Shown: positions 22,578-33,067 of the stretch, one piece after another | Layout of the letters: each line of letters starts with the position of its first letter | Position numbering within the stretch: the first letter of the stretch is position 1 | DNA from: Halichoerus grypus | Taxonomy: Eukaryota > Chordata > Mammalia > Carnivora > Phocidae | Reading direction: 5' to 3' | DNA: 64,000 nucleotides | NCBI RefSeq assembly: GCF_964656455.1 | Contig: NC_135712.1 | Span: forward strand, 72,607,239 to 72,671,238 | Notes under the pieces: model-generated | Told to the model about the DNA's origin: nothing | The model's input: only the letters and a program-made list of their open reading frames with translations | Database searches by the model: none | Position numbers and translations under genes: made by a program

Positions 22578-23404
22578 ACCCTGACTGATACGTTCCATCT
22601 ACACCTCTCCCTTATGAGCCGTGAGTTTCCTCTGGTGAAGGCATCATGCCTCATCGAACTCCCTGGAGTGGCTACCACACAGTAGTCCATCCATTCATGA
22701 ATATGAATGTTTGTGAATGGGTCCAAAGGATGTGGCTGATTGGAGTCTGGGTCCTCAAGGAAGACTTGAGAGCTCGGCTGGCTTGGGAGGTAAGGAAATG
22801 GTGACCACAGGAAGGCGGATGTGTGGGTTCTACTTCTCCTGTTTGCAGGTATGCCTCTCTGAACTGCAGTGACCAAGAGCAGATGCCCGTCAGATTTAAG
22901 ATATTCTTTTAAAACGGGATTTGCCTTAAGGTGTAGAACACGATGTGTGCCAAAATGAGATCATGGACTTTCCCGAGGACTTCCTTAAAGCCCTCACTAA
23001 ATGCGCTTCCCTGTTCTCTGCCATTTGTGTATGTATATTTTGTCATGTCGAGGCCAGAACAAGAACTGTCTTAAACTGGGAAATGGAGTTAGAAGTGGGG
23101 AAGGAGGCCACTGCTTGGATAACATTCCTGAGATGATGGGTTTGAAGAGTGGGTGTGCCAGAAATTTCCTGGAAAGTTTATTTTTGCTGAGTTTTAAGCC
23201 TGACTTCAGACCATTAGAGCTCTTGGATAATGCCAGTTTGTTGAAACATGTAGAGAGCCAGCTGTCCCTAGAAAGGAGGTTCTCTCTTGCCAGCTCAGAG
23301 TTTTGTGGTCTGGCTCGCCTATGTGCTTAAACACTTAACTTTTAGAGCAAATTGTAAGGAGAGGTCAGAGAGACGCTGCGTTGCTCAGATGCAGGGCCGA
23401 TGGG
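22578..23404. other. Unassigned sequence
   Basis: No gene or repeat was recognised. Frames of about 110 codons lack domains. Confidence 0.4.
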
Positions 23405-23560
23405 AGTTCGTCTCGACCGGTGCCTCTCCCAGGGGAGCTTGTGAAAAATGCAGGTTCTGACTCGAGCCCTGTGGAGGAGGGCTGAGACTCTGCAGCACTC
23501 ACCAGCTCCCAGGTGTGGCCCATGCTGTCTACCGACTACACTCCAAGGAGCAGGCTTCTG
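23405..23560 (+). mobile_element. MER5A-like hAT-Charlie DNA transposon fragment
   Basis: AGGGGAGCTTGTGAAAAATG, then CAGGTTCTGACTCGAGCCCT, resembles MER5A (GGAGCTTGTTAGAAATGCAG, ATTCTCGGGCCCCACCC). Confidence 0.5.
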
Positions 23561-23769
23561 GAGGACCTTCTGGAGGTTCCCCGGTCTGACCCACCTCCAT
23601 CAGGCAGTCCTCCTATTGCATCTCAAAGTTTTTGTGATTTCAAGAATCTTCCTAGTAAAATGAAAATGCCCTTGGGTTGGGGTGGGGTTGTGAAAGGGCC
23701 TCTACCTGAATTTGGTCAGCAAATCTGTCTTAGAGTAAAAACAAATCCTAATAACAACTAAACTGACTG
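23561..23769. other. Unassigned sequence
   Basis: Nothing recognised. Confidence 0.4.
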
Positions 23770-23975
23770 AAATTACCCTTTGCTGGGCTCTGTGCTGAGG
23801 GCTCTCCCATTGTACTGACTCAGTGAATCCTCAGAATCACCAGGTGAGGTGGGACCTGTTGTGCCCCTTGTCATACAGGAGAAGACCGAGGCGCAGAAAA
23901 GTCAAGTTCCTTGCCCAAGGAGCAGCGCTGAGACTGGCTTTCAGACCTCAGAGCCCCAGGTCCGCGCAGAGGAGG
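23770..23975 (-). repeat. MIR element
   Basis: GCTGGGCTCTGTGCTGAGGG, CAGTGAATCCTCAGAATCAC, ATACAGGAGAAGACCGAGGC and CAAGTTCCTTGCCCAAGGAG are in antisense MIR order. Confidence 0.75.
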
Positions 23976-24675
23976 CCCTGGGAGGCCCCTTCACATACAT
24001 AGCAGGAGGGGCAGGTCCAGGAGGAGGCGGGGTCAGAATGGGACATGTCAGCCTTGCCAACCTCTTAGGAATTTCCAGGGACAACATGGCTGTAGGCTTA
24101 GGTTCGGCCCAAGGTAGGATTGTTTTGTCCACCTTAAACCATTCATCCATGTCTTTACTTAGCACTTACTGAACACGCAGTGATGTGCCAGACCCCGCCC
24201 TCGGCTCTGGGGTCACAGAGCTCCAACCCTGTCACTGCCTTCCAGGGGTACAGAGTTTCTTGGAGAAGGCTGAACCTGCGTCGGGGCCGGGATGACAGAA
24301 ACAAAACATGCAGTCACAGGCTGCTAATCTCATTTCCATTTTCGTGACTCTGGAACAGACCCTTTCAAATGCTGAAGGTACCAAGTCTCTGGGCCCAAAT
24401 ACTGAACTCTCTCAAGGATTTAACTGGTGCCTTGGTAGCCTCGCAGTTGATACCCCTTGCACATCCCGGCCTCTCTGCCTTTGCTTATGCTGCGTCCTCT
24501 TGAAGTGCCTCTCAGCTGCTTCCCCGGGTCTAAATCCTCCCCACAGTACCAGCGCTAACTCTGGGAAAGCTGTCTGGATCTCCCAGCAACACACACACAG
24601 GCCTCCGTTCCTCTAGGGTGACCGAGTGCTCCAGTGTGCCCAGGACTGAAGGGTTTCCTGGTGTGTAGCACTTCG
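23976..24675. other. Unassigned sequence
   Basis: 24140-24270 has an MIR/L2-like phrase (CACTTACTGAACACGCAGTG, then ATGTGCCAGACCC). The rest is unassigned. Confidence 0.4.
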
Positions 24676-25236
24676 ATTACTGCACAGGAAATGACCGCCA
24701 CCTAGCAGCTTAGAATGATACCCAGATGAGCTTATACCCAAATGGCTGGGTAGCTCCAAGTCTCCAAGGCTGAAAATCAAGTGTCTACCAGGCAGAGTCC
24801 TCAGCTGGAGGTTCTGGGTAAAAATCCATTTCCAAGCTCATTCAATTGTTGGCAGATTTCAGTTTCTTCCAGTGTATGGGCTGAGATCCCCATTTCCTTG
24901 CCAGCTGTCAGCTGGAGGCCACTCAGCTCCTAGGGGCTGCCACCCATATTCCTTGCCATGTGACCCCCTCCATCTCTAAAGCCTTGTTGAATCCCCCTGT
25001 GCTTCAAATCTCCCTGACTTCTGTCGCTGACCTCCAGACCCAGATTTAAAGGGCTCCTCTGATAAGGTCAGGCCCACCCAGCTCATCTCTGTATCTTAAA
25101 GTCAACTTATTTGCTCTTGGAAAATCCCTTCACAGCAACACCTACCTTTAATGTTTGATTGAATAAGTGGGTGAGATTGTGTGTACAGCAGGGACCAGGA
25201 ATTTGGGGAGTCATCCTAGAATTCTGCCTACCACAA
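24676..25236 (-). mobile_element. Ancient LTR-like repeat, MLT1-like, antisense
   Basis: GTCTACCAGGCAGAGTCCTC, AGCTGTCAGCTGGAGGCC, ATTCCTTGCCATGTGACCCC, AAGGTCAGGCCCACCC and ATTCTGCCTACCACAA match, in order, a common old LTR consensus in reverse. It is the same broad type as 12188-12745. Confidence 0.6.
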
Positions 25237-25485
25237 CTGGGATGAAGGCTCTTGGTGCTAAAACCAGGACCATCCCAGGCAAACTGGGACCGCTGGTCAC
25301 CTTGTTAGCATGACCGGTTATTAGCAGAATTGGCTACTCATCTCTCTTCTGCACTTCTGACCCCAGCCCACAGTTCTGCCCTTCACGGGTTCTCGGTAAG
25401 ATGCCCTGTATCTGGGTGACCAGGTGGCTAATGCTTTTCTGCGTGTATTGGGGCCACACCTTGGCAGAGTGGCTGAGACCATGGG
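25237..25485. other. Unassigned sequence
   Basis: Nothing recognised. Confidence 0.4.
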
Positions 25486-25489
25486 CACC

Positions 25490-25735
25490 AAGCCACACAA
25501 AGCTGGGTTTCAATTCTAGCTTACCAGCGTTGTGAACTTTGCCTAGACATCTAGATTCTGGGAGCCTCATATATTTTTCTTCTTCTGTAAGATGGGGAGA
25601 TTAACAATACACCCCTACTAGTGTTGCTAGGAAGAGTAAATGAAATCCTGTACATTAAGCATTGAACTCGAGGCCTGGTGTATAGTAAGCACCCAGTGAC
25701 ACCAGTTGCTATTACTATTATTATTATTATTAATG
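25490..25735 (+). repeat. MIR element with internal (ATT)n
   Basis: GGGTTTCAATTCTAGCTTAC, GAGCCTCATATATTTTTC, GTAAGATGGGGAGATTAACA and GGCCTGGTGTATAGTAAGCA follow MIR from the tRNA-derived part to the 3' end. An (ATT)n run at 25711-25732 has grown at the 3' end. Confidence 0.78.
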
Positions 25736-26330
25736 ATTATTATCACTATGCCAGAGCCAGTTGAGTGCTAGCAAGCAGGTAATGCCCGGTGCCGTGTGGA
25801 GGTGAGGTGCAAAGGGCTGTCTTTCTGTCTAGTCACGGTGCCCCGGCACTTAGAAGCACGGAAGGGTTTCCCAGCACTGGTGTCCTGGCCGACCTAGGTA
25901 ACTGAGCTCCACTCTGAAAATTCCTTGGGTAATTTAGTGCAAGAAACACATCTTCCTTCAATTTAAAACTTTTGGGTGGTATGGCAGGACAGATGTTAAA
26001 TATTTTCTGTGACTAATATTAATATTAGTCATTAATATGACTCCAGAGGGTGGGGGGCGGGGTGGGCCGGTAATTCTGAATCCTTTGAACATCTTAGCAG
26101 CCTCTCTGGATGAAACGTGCATGTTGAACGTGGCATTTTATGAAATGGAAAAAAAAAAAAATCTGCTGAAACAGCAGTGGGGTTCCTGGGGACCAGAGGG
26201 ATGTCTTAGAGCAGAGTCGCTATACCTCAGGGCACAGGGCCTTTGGGAAAACATCTGGAAACGGCCCATCCAACTTCATACATGGCAAATCAAGTATGAA
26301 GTTGTTTACTGAGGAATTCCTCAGTTTCAG
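25736..26330. other. Unassigned sequence
   Basis: An A-run at 26149-26161 is not linked to a retroelement. A short AT palindrome-like stretch (CTAATATTAATATTAG) lies near 26013-26028. Confidence 0.4.
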
Positions 26331-27160
26331 GGCATTTCATTGTAAAAAAAAGGCAGCCTTCCACTGCAAACTAGAAGTGTGCTAAGGGGGTTTTATTGTT
26401 TTAATTAAAATAATTTCCACTTTAAATGCTTCTTTACAAAACAACACACAGACACAAACAAAAGGTGGACAAACATCCCCTTCTCTTCTTCCTCCTAAAG
26501 TACACAGCTTCAGCTTTAAAGGGGGACTTTACTGCCTTTGTCCTGGATCTAGCAGACCAGGTGGTCACACAATCAGCAAACCAGTAACAATTGCAGACAT
26601 TACAATTTTCTACTTCGCTGCCATAAACAAACACTGAGCAATGGGGCAGAGAATGCCTGGAACATCAGCAACGTGAATAGCGAAGGAAGACAAACAGAAC
26701 TGTGCCCAAGATTTAGACTGGGCCTCAGGCAGCTCCAGAGCTAAAAAAAAAAAAGCTTCCTCCCTTCCTCCTCCTCCTTCCCTCAACACAAATGTTCCAA
26801 TGAAGGATCGCCTAATACCTAAGCTTAGTGGAGCTTAGCGAACTGTAACAGGCCCAAACAGGGGCCGCTGTGACCTCCACAACAAATCACTTCGTAATTG
26901 TTGGGGAGATGGAAGCTTCCCTCGCTCCCCGCCCCTCCTACACTGCCTGCAGATTATATTTAAGGAGTCCAAGTTGAGGGATGTTTTCTTTAATTGCCTT
27001 TTCAGTTCTGTTTATTTATGTGGATTCTATTTCCCATCACAAGTGTTATTTTTTGAGATATTCTGAAATCTGTAGGCTGTCCTGTCCTTCTTTTCCACGT
27101 CATTTGAAAGAAAGTCCCATCCCCAAATGACTTTGATGTAATTTATAGTAACCTTGTTTG
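26331..27160. other. Unique AT-rich sequence, candidate conserved non-coding element
   Basis: Repeat-free to the eye. It has AT-rich words (GTTTTAATTAAAATAATTTC near 26396, CACTTCGTAATTGTTGG near 26890, GATTATATTTAAGGAG near 26955) and no coding frame. Conservation is untested. Confidence 0.3.
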
Positions 27161-27414
27161 GTGGTTGTCTCTGGCTGTCTGTGGGCCACAAAGGACGTCA
27201 GAGGTCCCGTAAGGCCATCAGTTTTACCTCATATGGCTAGTGATCAGCACCAGCCCGGCGGGTCCTGGACATACCAAACCAGAATCTGGGGGCTGGCCCA
27301 GAAAGTGTGAGCAAATGCCCCTGCCCCTTGTCCCACCCTTGGTGAACCTGGTGTGGCTTATGGCTGGATATGCGTCTGGGAACCACAGGAGGGCTAAACC
27401 TACTCCCCACCCCA

Positions 27415-27535
27415 GTGTTCCCTATTTGTAGATGTGAACACTGAGTTCCAAAAGAGGTCATGATCTGTCCAAGGTCATCTGATTAAGTTAGTGGTAGGTG
27501 TCTCCTGACTCAGTCCAAGACTGTTTCCAGGGCCT
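27415..27535 (-). repeat. MIR fragment
   Basis: TGTAGATGTGAACACTGAG, then TGATCTGTCCAAGGTCATCT and TGGTAGGTGTCTCCTGACTC, is antisense MIR. Confidence 0.65.
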
Positions 27536-28234
27536 GTCAGTTACCCGGAAAAGTCTCTTGAGGCATTTCCCCAGCAGCTGTGGGCACGGCCACTGTGACT
27601 CCAGGGCTTGGGAAGGGCCCCAGAATGACGTGGAGTGCCGGCACACTGAATTGACAGGGAAGTTGTCTCCTCTGGTGACCATATTCACGTCACCAAAATC
27701 TCACTTGGAAGAAGCCCAGCTCCTTGCCTGGCTTGCTCCATCTGGCTTCCTCGGGTCATTTCTCTTGTCTGGTGTGTTTGTCCAAGACTGGTCGTTAGGG
27801 CTAAATGTGAGAATCACGGTAGCAACGGTGTCACCACCGAGGGACCCTCTCTCTCTCTTTCCTTCTAAAGAGGAGAAAGCAGGGATTCCCCTGAGCCACT
27901 AATCCCTAGAGTGTTCCTACTCCCGGGGACTTCGGGAGCGCCCGCAGAGCTAGCTGGGGGGCTGGGTGCAGACCCCGCCTCCGTGCGCAAGAACCGTCCT
28001 CTTGGTCCCAGGCTGGTGCCTGCGGGGACGTCAGGCGGGCGGCTACGTGCCCTGGAGGGGCACCTCTTTCCTGACTAAGAAACACAACAAAGTTGGAATC
28101 AGTGTGCCATCTCTCTTCAGTTTGTCACTGTGGCCCTGTGGCCCCCTGCTGCGGAGAGCAGCTTTCAACTTTGAAATTTACCTGAAATAGTTGATTCCTA
28201 ATTTGTAAGACCAATGATATGACTTAGCACCATG
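27536..28234. other. Unassigned sequence
   Basis: A 134-codon frame (27498-27902) overlaps the MIR and has no domain. Nothing else was recognised. Confidence 0.4.
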
Positions 28235-28375
28235 CCTTCTCTTCTTCATCTTCTTGTGTCTTCTCTTCATCTTCTCTCTTCCCTTTTCTCTCCTTTCTTC
28301 CTCTCGGCCTTTTTTGTTTCCTCCGTCCCTCCTCCTGTGCCGTTGTTTCCCTTTCTCCCTCTTCCTTCCCACTCA
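28235..28375 (+). repeat. Polypyrimidine tract
   Basis: About 140 bases dominated by TTC, TCTC and CCT on the plus strand with few purines. It sits just upstream of a polypurine tract of opposite strand bias. Confidence 0.85.
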
Positions 28376-28429
28376 ACATCCTCACCATCATGGAAGTGGT
28401 CAGCATTTCGCCCCCAGAGCAGGCAAACA

Positions 28430-28754
28430 GGAGGAGGAGGAGGGGCAGGGGAGGGGGAGGGGGGAGGAGGAGGCGAAGGAGGAGGAGGGAGAGGAAGGGG
28501 GAGGAGGATGGGGAGCAGAAGGAGGAGGGGGAAGGGAAGGAGGAGAAGGAGGGGAAGGAGGGGAGGAGAAGGAGGAGGGGGAAGGGGGAAGGAGGAGGGG
28601 GAAGGGAAGAAGGATAAGGAGGGGAAGGAGGAGAGGGGAGGGGAAGGAGGAGGGGGAGGGGAAGGAGGAGAGGGAGGGGAAAAAGGAGAGGGAAGAGAAG
28701 GAGGAGGGGGAAGGAAAGGAAGTGGGGGAGGGGAAGGAGGAGGGGGAGGGGGAA
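28430..28754 (+). repeat. Long polypurine tract, (GGAGGA)n/(GGGGAA)n
   Basis: About 325 bases made almost wholly of GGA, GGGGA and GGAAG units, with only rare C or T. It contains many G-quadruplex-capable runs and can form triplex DNA. The long E/G/R-only open frames on the plus strand and the P/L/S-only 234-codon frame on the minus strand come from this composition. Confidence 0.95.
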
Positions 28755-29304
28755 TTGGTGAAGGAGCCTAATGATGATGGTCACAGCTTGGGTTTGGGCA
28801 CACCTGGGTGGTGGTCTGGGATGGTGTGATCCACTATCTGAACTGCTTAAGCAATGTGCTTTTTCCTGGAACACCTTCCTGCCACTTTCCATTTGATGTG
28901 GGGAAGCTAAGTAAAGGTTACAGTCCATTTTGAGAGGAGAGTGAATTTGGTGGTCTCAGCATTGAGCCAAAATTCTCACCACACAATCTCAGAGATTGTT
29001 TTTTATTCCTACACTAGACAGCCCTCAGTGGCAGCTTGAGGGGTCTGAGCACCTGTAAGAGCCAAAGTAACATCCACCAACTTCTACCCCAAACCAATTC
29101 CTTCTCCCACTAAGTTTTTTAAGCAGCACAATTCTATAACCTAGGGGTCAGCCTGCATTCAGTGCCTTGCTGAGCCATATTGCACAAAGAGGGCAGAAAT
29201 AAAAAATTAGTAAACAAAGACATCCTGTCTTTGTTTAAAAATTTAATATTTTCTATACCACGAATGTTTTGCATTAATTTTTATTTTTAAAAATATTGCA
29301 TTAA
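28755..29304. other. Unassigned sequence
   Basis: AT-rich toward the 3' side. Nothing recognised. Confidence 0.4.
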
Positions 29305-29413
29305 GGGGCGCCTGGCTGGCTCAGTTGGAAGAGCATGCGACTCTTGATCTCGGGGTTGAGTTCAAGCCCCACATTGGGTATAGAGATTACTTAAAAAAAT
29401 AAACTTAAAAAAA
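29305..29413 (+). mobile_element. CAN-SINE, old short subtype
   Basis: GGGGCGCCTGGCTGGCTCAG, GACTCTTGATCTCGGGG and GAGTTCAAGCCCCACATTGG are followed by GAGATTACTTAAAAAAATAA. It lacks the CT-rich body of younger copies. The TSD is about AATATTGCATT and ACATTGCATT. Confidence 0.92.
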
Positions 29414-29552
29414 CACATTGCATTGAAATATTTATCCTGATTCCTGAGTTTTTTGACATCCCCTTCAATTTTGCCGGCTGGTCTCAGCTTTGCCTGAGCC
29501 CCTCCCATCTCTTCCAGTACAATTTAATTGGTTTGATTAAGTCCTAAATCCT

Positions 29553-29890
29553 CCGTCTGTCTCTCTGTCCCTGTCTGTCTCTCTTTTTTAAAGATTTTAC
29601 TTATTTATTTGAGAGAGAATGCGGGGGGGCGGGGGGAACGAATGGAGGAGGGGCAGAGTGTGAGGGAGAAGCAGACTCCCCACTGAGCAGGGAGGCTGAT
29701 GTGGGACTCAGTCCCAGGACCCTGGGATCATGACGTGGGCCAAAGACAGACACTTAACTAACTGAGCCACCCAGGCCCCCTGTCCCTGGCTCTTTTTTTC
29801 TGCCCTGTCTTTCTATCTCTGTCTTTCTGTCTCACTCTGTCTCTGTCTCTGGCTCTTTGTCTCTCTATGTCTCTGTCTCTCAGTCTCTGC
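29553..29890 (+). repeat. (TCTG/TCTC)n-rich low-complexity sequence split by a SINE
   Basis: Repeated GTCTGTCTCTCTGTC words occur at 29553-29590 and again at 29800-29890. They were probably one tract before the SINE at about 29590-29780 inserted. Confidence 0.75.
29590..29780 (-). mobile_element. CAN-SINE, antisense
   Basis: AAAGATTTTACTTATTTATT, GAGCAGGGAGGCTGATG and GAGCCACCCAGGCCCCC are present. The target was a TCTG-rich tract, so the TSD is blurred. Confidence 0.93.
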
Positions 29891-30021
29891 CACTGTTTCT
29901 TATGAGGACCCCCGTCATTGCTAACCAGGACTACAGCAACAGTCCCTCACCTGTCTTCCTGATTCATCCACCCTTGCTCCCTTCAGTCCTTTTTCTCCAG
30001 TGAATCCAGGGTGACTTTCTC

Positions 30022-30233
30022 TCTCTTTTTTTTTTTTTTTTTTAAGATTTTATTTATTTATTTGACAGAGAGAGACACAGCGAGAGAGGGAACACAAGCA
30101 GGGGGAGTGGGAGAGGGAGAAGCAGGCCTCCTGTGGAACAGGGAGCCCGATGCGGGGCTCAATCCCAGGACCCTGGGGTCATGATCTGAGCCGAAGGCAG
30201 GCGCTTAATGACTGAGCCACCCAGGCTCCCCAA
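30022..30233 (-). mobile_element. CAN-SINE, full length, antisense
   Basis: Long T-run, AAGATTTTATTTATTTATTT, GACAGAGAGAGACACAGCGA, then GAGCCACCCAGGCTCCCC. The perfect 16-bp TSD CCAGGGTGACTTTCTC lies at 30006-30021 and 30234-30249. Confidence 0.97.
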
Positions 30234-30249
30234 CCAGGGTGACTTTCTC

Positions 30250-30839
30250 AAATGCAAAGCCTCTATTTGACATCTTCCGGTGTCCGCGCACTGCGAACCA
30301 AATTCCATCCCCTCGTTAGCTCCACACCGAAGGTCCTCTGATGTTTGGCCGTACCTTCACTCCCTCTTTTCCTTCTACTGCTTCTTAATGCATGAAATAG
30401 TTGCTTCTCTCTTTCTTGGTTAAAGAGGATGGGACATAGCAAGGAAATCTAACAATAGATCTCTTGAATGAAGAGGTATTTTTGAAAAAGCAGATTAATG
30501 GTCAGATAAGTTTGGAACTGGTTTACTATTTCCCCTTCTTGGCAATTCGATATGATTATTAGCATATGAAACCCTCTGAGAAGACTAGATAAAGGAACTC
30601 CTTACCTGTAATGTGGCATTTCCCCAAAATTCGCCCATGGAGCCTCTTTTTAACATTCAGAGTTAACCTTTTAAGAAGAGATGTTTTGCAGAACAGTTTG
30701 GAAAAACAGAATTGGTCTAAGTGTGAAAAAATTTTGGACGATTGATCTAAAAACCAATGTTTTAGGGTTACCACTGGGGTATCTCTTCATTTATTCCATC
30801 GCTCATATTTCATGCAATCAATTCTGAGTAAACCAAAAT
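30250..30839. other. Unassigned sequence
   Basis: 30250-30400 may be an L2 fragment (CGCACTGCGAACCAAATTCC, TGTTTGGCCGTACCTTCACT). The rest is AT-rich and unassigned. Confidence 0.4.
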
Positions 30840-31280
30840 GAATATGATATTAAGTTTTTGTCCCCAAGATGTTCACTGGGAAAATTGACCAAGCAATATG
30901 ATAAGAGAGGTGATAGTGTTAGGGACAAAATAAAGGAACAAATTCTGCTGGGGAATCAGAATGACCTTTGAAGAACAGAGCTATTTGAATTAGGTCTTGA
31001 AAGAATAAGAGATTGTGGATAGAGAAGGTAAAGAGATATTTTCCTAAGAAAGGGACCAGAGTATATAAAGGGCACAGAATGATATCTCGTATCCTGGAAA
31101 TGGTGATTATAGAGCATGTGATGGCATGGGGTTGGAGGCGGGGAAAAGAAGTCCCGGAGAGGATGAGTCCCATGTTTCACAGTCAAGAGGGCCCTGTGTG
31201 GATGGTTCCCCCGTGCACTGTGCAGCCTGATCATGGCGGTCCTGGGGCAAGTGTTAGTGAGTTGAGCAAGGTCACATCCT
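30840..31280. repeat. Ancient purine-rich middle-repetitive element
   Basis: GTCCCCAAGATGTTCACTGG, AATTAGGTCTTGAAAGAATA and ATAGAGAAGGTAAAGAGATA resemble the same unnamed old repeat seen at 15.4 kb (CTGGAGCTTACA, then ACCTGAAGGA). It is heavily diverged. Confidence 0.35.
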
Positions 31281-31364
31281 AGAGGGATGCTCGTGCTGGG
31301 ACTTGAGACTTTGGGTAGCTACGGCCCACCCAGGTAACATTGCTTTTCGTTAACTTCTTTCAAC

Positions 31365-31760
31365 CTACACAATATATGGATTATTTTTGATTTTTAAAAA
31401 GTTCAAATGAAATATAAATTCAGAGTCAAAAGCACAAGCCCCACCCTTTCTTTCCCCTTACCCTAACCACAGTCTGACCCTCCTTGACCCCCTCCCAGAC
31501 GACACCTCTGTCAATGGCCGGTATATCCTAGAATCTACATGCATACGCTGGTACACTTATGAATATGCTCGCTGGTAGGTTTTCTACTTGAGTGGGATCA
31601 TATCCTGCATTTTGTTCTGCAGCTCGCTCTTTTCACTTAATGACGGGTTATGAAGAGCTTCCAGTCTCAGTATAAGTGGAAATTGATCTCGTTCTTTCTC
31701 ATGGCTACCATCCTGGATACTGTGGCCTCTGTCGTGGGGCTTTTGTGAATGGGCACAGCC
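31365..31760 (-). mobile_element. L1 LINE 3' fragment, antisense
   Basis: TTTTGTTCTGCAGCTCGCTC, TTTTCACTTAATGACGGGTT, GAGCTTCCAGTCTCAGTATA and TTTCTCATGGCTACCATCC match the L1 3' region (TTTTTCACTTAACAATATATC, CATTCTTTTTAACGGCTGC) in reverse. It is old and diverged. Confidence 0.7.
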
Positions 31761-31924
31761 TTCAGGGGAAATTCGTGCTGATTATTTCATGTTCCTGCTG
31801 CTTACAGACTTAGTAAATGTAATAAGATAATAGTAACAGTGGTTCTGAGTCCTTATAGTCAGTGTTACTAGGCGACATTTGGAGACATTATTCTGTAGAA
31901 GAAGATCCCCCTTACCCCACTGTA

Positions 31925-32475
31925 CAGTTGACTCTTGAACAACACAGGTTTGAACTGTGTGGGTCCACTTACACACAGATTTTTATATATATATAAATAT
32001 AGTACAGTATTGGAAGTACTTTCTCCTCCTCATGATTTTCTTTTTTTTTTTTAAAGATTTTATTTATTTATTTGACAGAGAACGAGAGAGAGAGAGAGAT
32101 CGCACAAGCACAAGCATGGGGAGAGGGAGGAGGAGGCTCCCCGCTGAGCAGGGAGCCCGACTCGGGGCTCGATCCTAGAACCCTGGGATCATAACCTGAG
32201 CTGCAGATGCTCAACGGACTGAGCCACCCAGGTGCCCCTCCTCATGATTTTGTTAACATTTTCTTTCCTCTGGCTTACTTTATGGTAAGAATGCAGTGTA
32301 TAATACATACAACACACAAAATGTGTATCAATCGACTATTTATGTTATCGGTAGGCTTCCAGGCAACAGTAGGCTATTCGTAGCTATGTTTTGGGGGAGT
32401 CAGAAGTTATATGCAGATTTTTGACATTGCAGGTGGTCGGTGCCCCTAACCCCTGAGCTGTTCAAGGGTCAATTG
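31925..32475 (+). mobile_element. Tigger-like non-autonomous DNA transposon, copy 2
   Basis: The TIRs are CAGTTGACTCTTGAACAAC and GTTCAAGGGTCAATTG. A TA precedes the 5' end, but the 3' TA is mutated to TC. The interior (TTATGTTATCGGTAGGCTTC, AACAGTAGGCTATTCGTAG) matches copies 1 and 3 in reverse. A SINE is nested at 32040-32238. No transposase frame is present. Confidence 0.87.
32040..32238 (-). mobile_element. CAN-SINE, full length, nested in Tigger-like copy 2
   Basis: T-run, AAAGATTTTATTTATTTATT, GACAGAGAACGAGAGAGAG and GAGCCACCCAGGTGCCCC. The TSD TCCTCATGATTTT (32027-32039 and 32239-32251) is the reverse complement of the TSD of the SINE in Tigger-like copy 1. Confidence 0.96.
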
Positions 32476-32519
32476 TCTTTTCTTCATATCGCCACTATCC
32501 CCTGGAATATTATTTATTT

Positions 32520-32660
32520 ATTTCTCTTTACCATCTGTCATGCTCTCCCTCTACTGGACCAGGAGTTCCACATGGGCAGGGACTCTGTGACTGGATCCCC
32601 ACATGCTAGAACAACGCCCAGCACATACGGCCTGCTCAGGAAATGTTTGCTGGGTGACTG
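32520..32660 (+). repeat. L2 3' end
   Basis: CCAGGAGTTCCACATGGGCA, GGGACTCTGTGACTGGATCC, AACGCCCAGCACATACGGCC, and AGGAAATGTTTGCTGGGTGA match the L2 terminus. Confidence 0.72.
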
Positions 32661-32682
32661 GAGGCACTGAGGGACTCTCTTA

Positions 32683-33014
32683 GTTTGGCTGCTTTCACAG
32701 AATACCACAGACTGCATGACTTATAAACCACAGAAATGTATTTCTCACAGTTCTGGGGGCTGGAAATCCAAGAGGTAGTGTCTGGTAAGGACTTGCTTCT
32801 GGGTTTATGGAAGATCATCTCCTTACTGTGTCCTCACATGGCAGAAGGGGTGAGGGAGCTCTGGGGGGCCCCTTTTATTAAAAGCACGAATCCCATGCAT
32901 GAGGGCTGCACCCTCACAACCTCATCACCTCCCAAAGGCCCCGTCTCCTGCTACCATGACATTGGGGGTTAGGGTTTCAACACACGAATTTTGGGGGACA
33001 CATTGAGACCATAG
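32683..33014 (-). mobile_element. MST/MLT1-type MaLR LTR, antisense
   Basis: In reverse it reads GCTATGGTCTCAATGTGTCC, CCCAAAATTCGTGTGTTGAA, ACCCTAACCCCCAATG, GAGGTGATGAGGTTGTGAGG and CCCCCAGAACTGTGAGAAAT, ending near GTGGTTTATAAGTCATGCAG. This is the full order of an MST/MLT1 LTR. It is a solitary LTR with no internal sequence. Confidence 0.82.
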
Positions 33015-33036
33015 CTCTTATAGGTTTGTAGTGTGT

Positions 33037-33067
33037 CTGATCTGCACCCCTTGAAGGTGCAGATCAG
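33037..33067. repeat. Perfect inverted repeat, 12-bp stem, 7-nt loop
   Basis: CTGATCTGCACC (33037-33048), loop CCTTGAA, GGTGCAGATCAG (33056-33067). It lies 22 bases beyond the MaLR LTR end. Confidence 0.9.

Noticed and set aside
28224..28928. 234-codon minus-strand and 179-191-codon plus-strand open frames
   Set aside because: They are translations of the purine/pyrimidine tract, giving only P/L/S or E/G/R/K residues.
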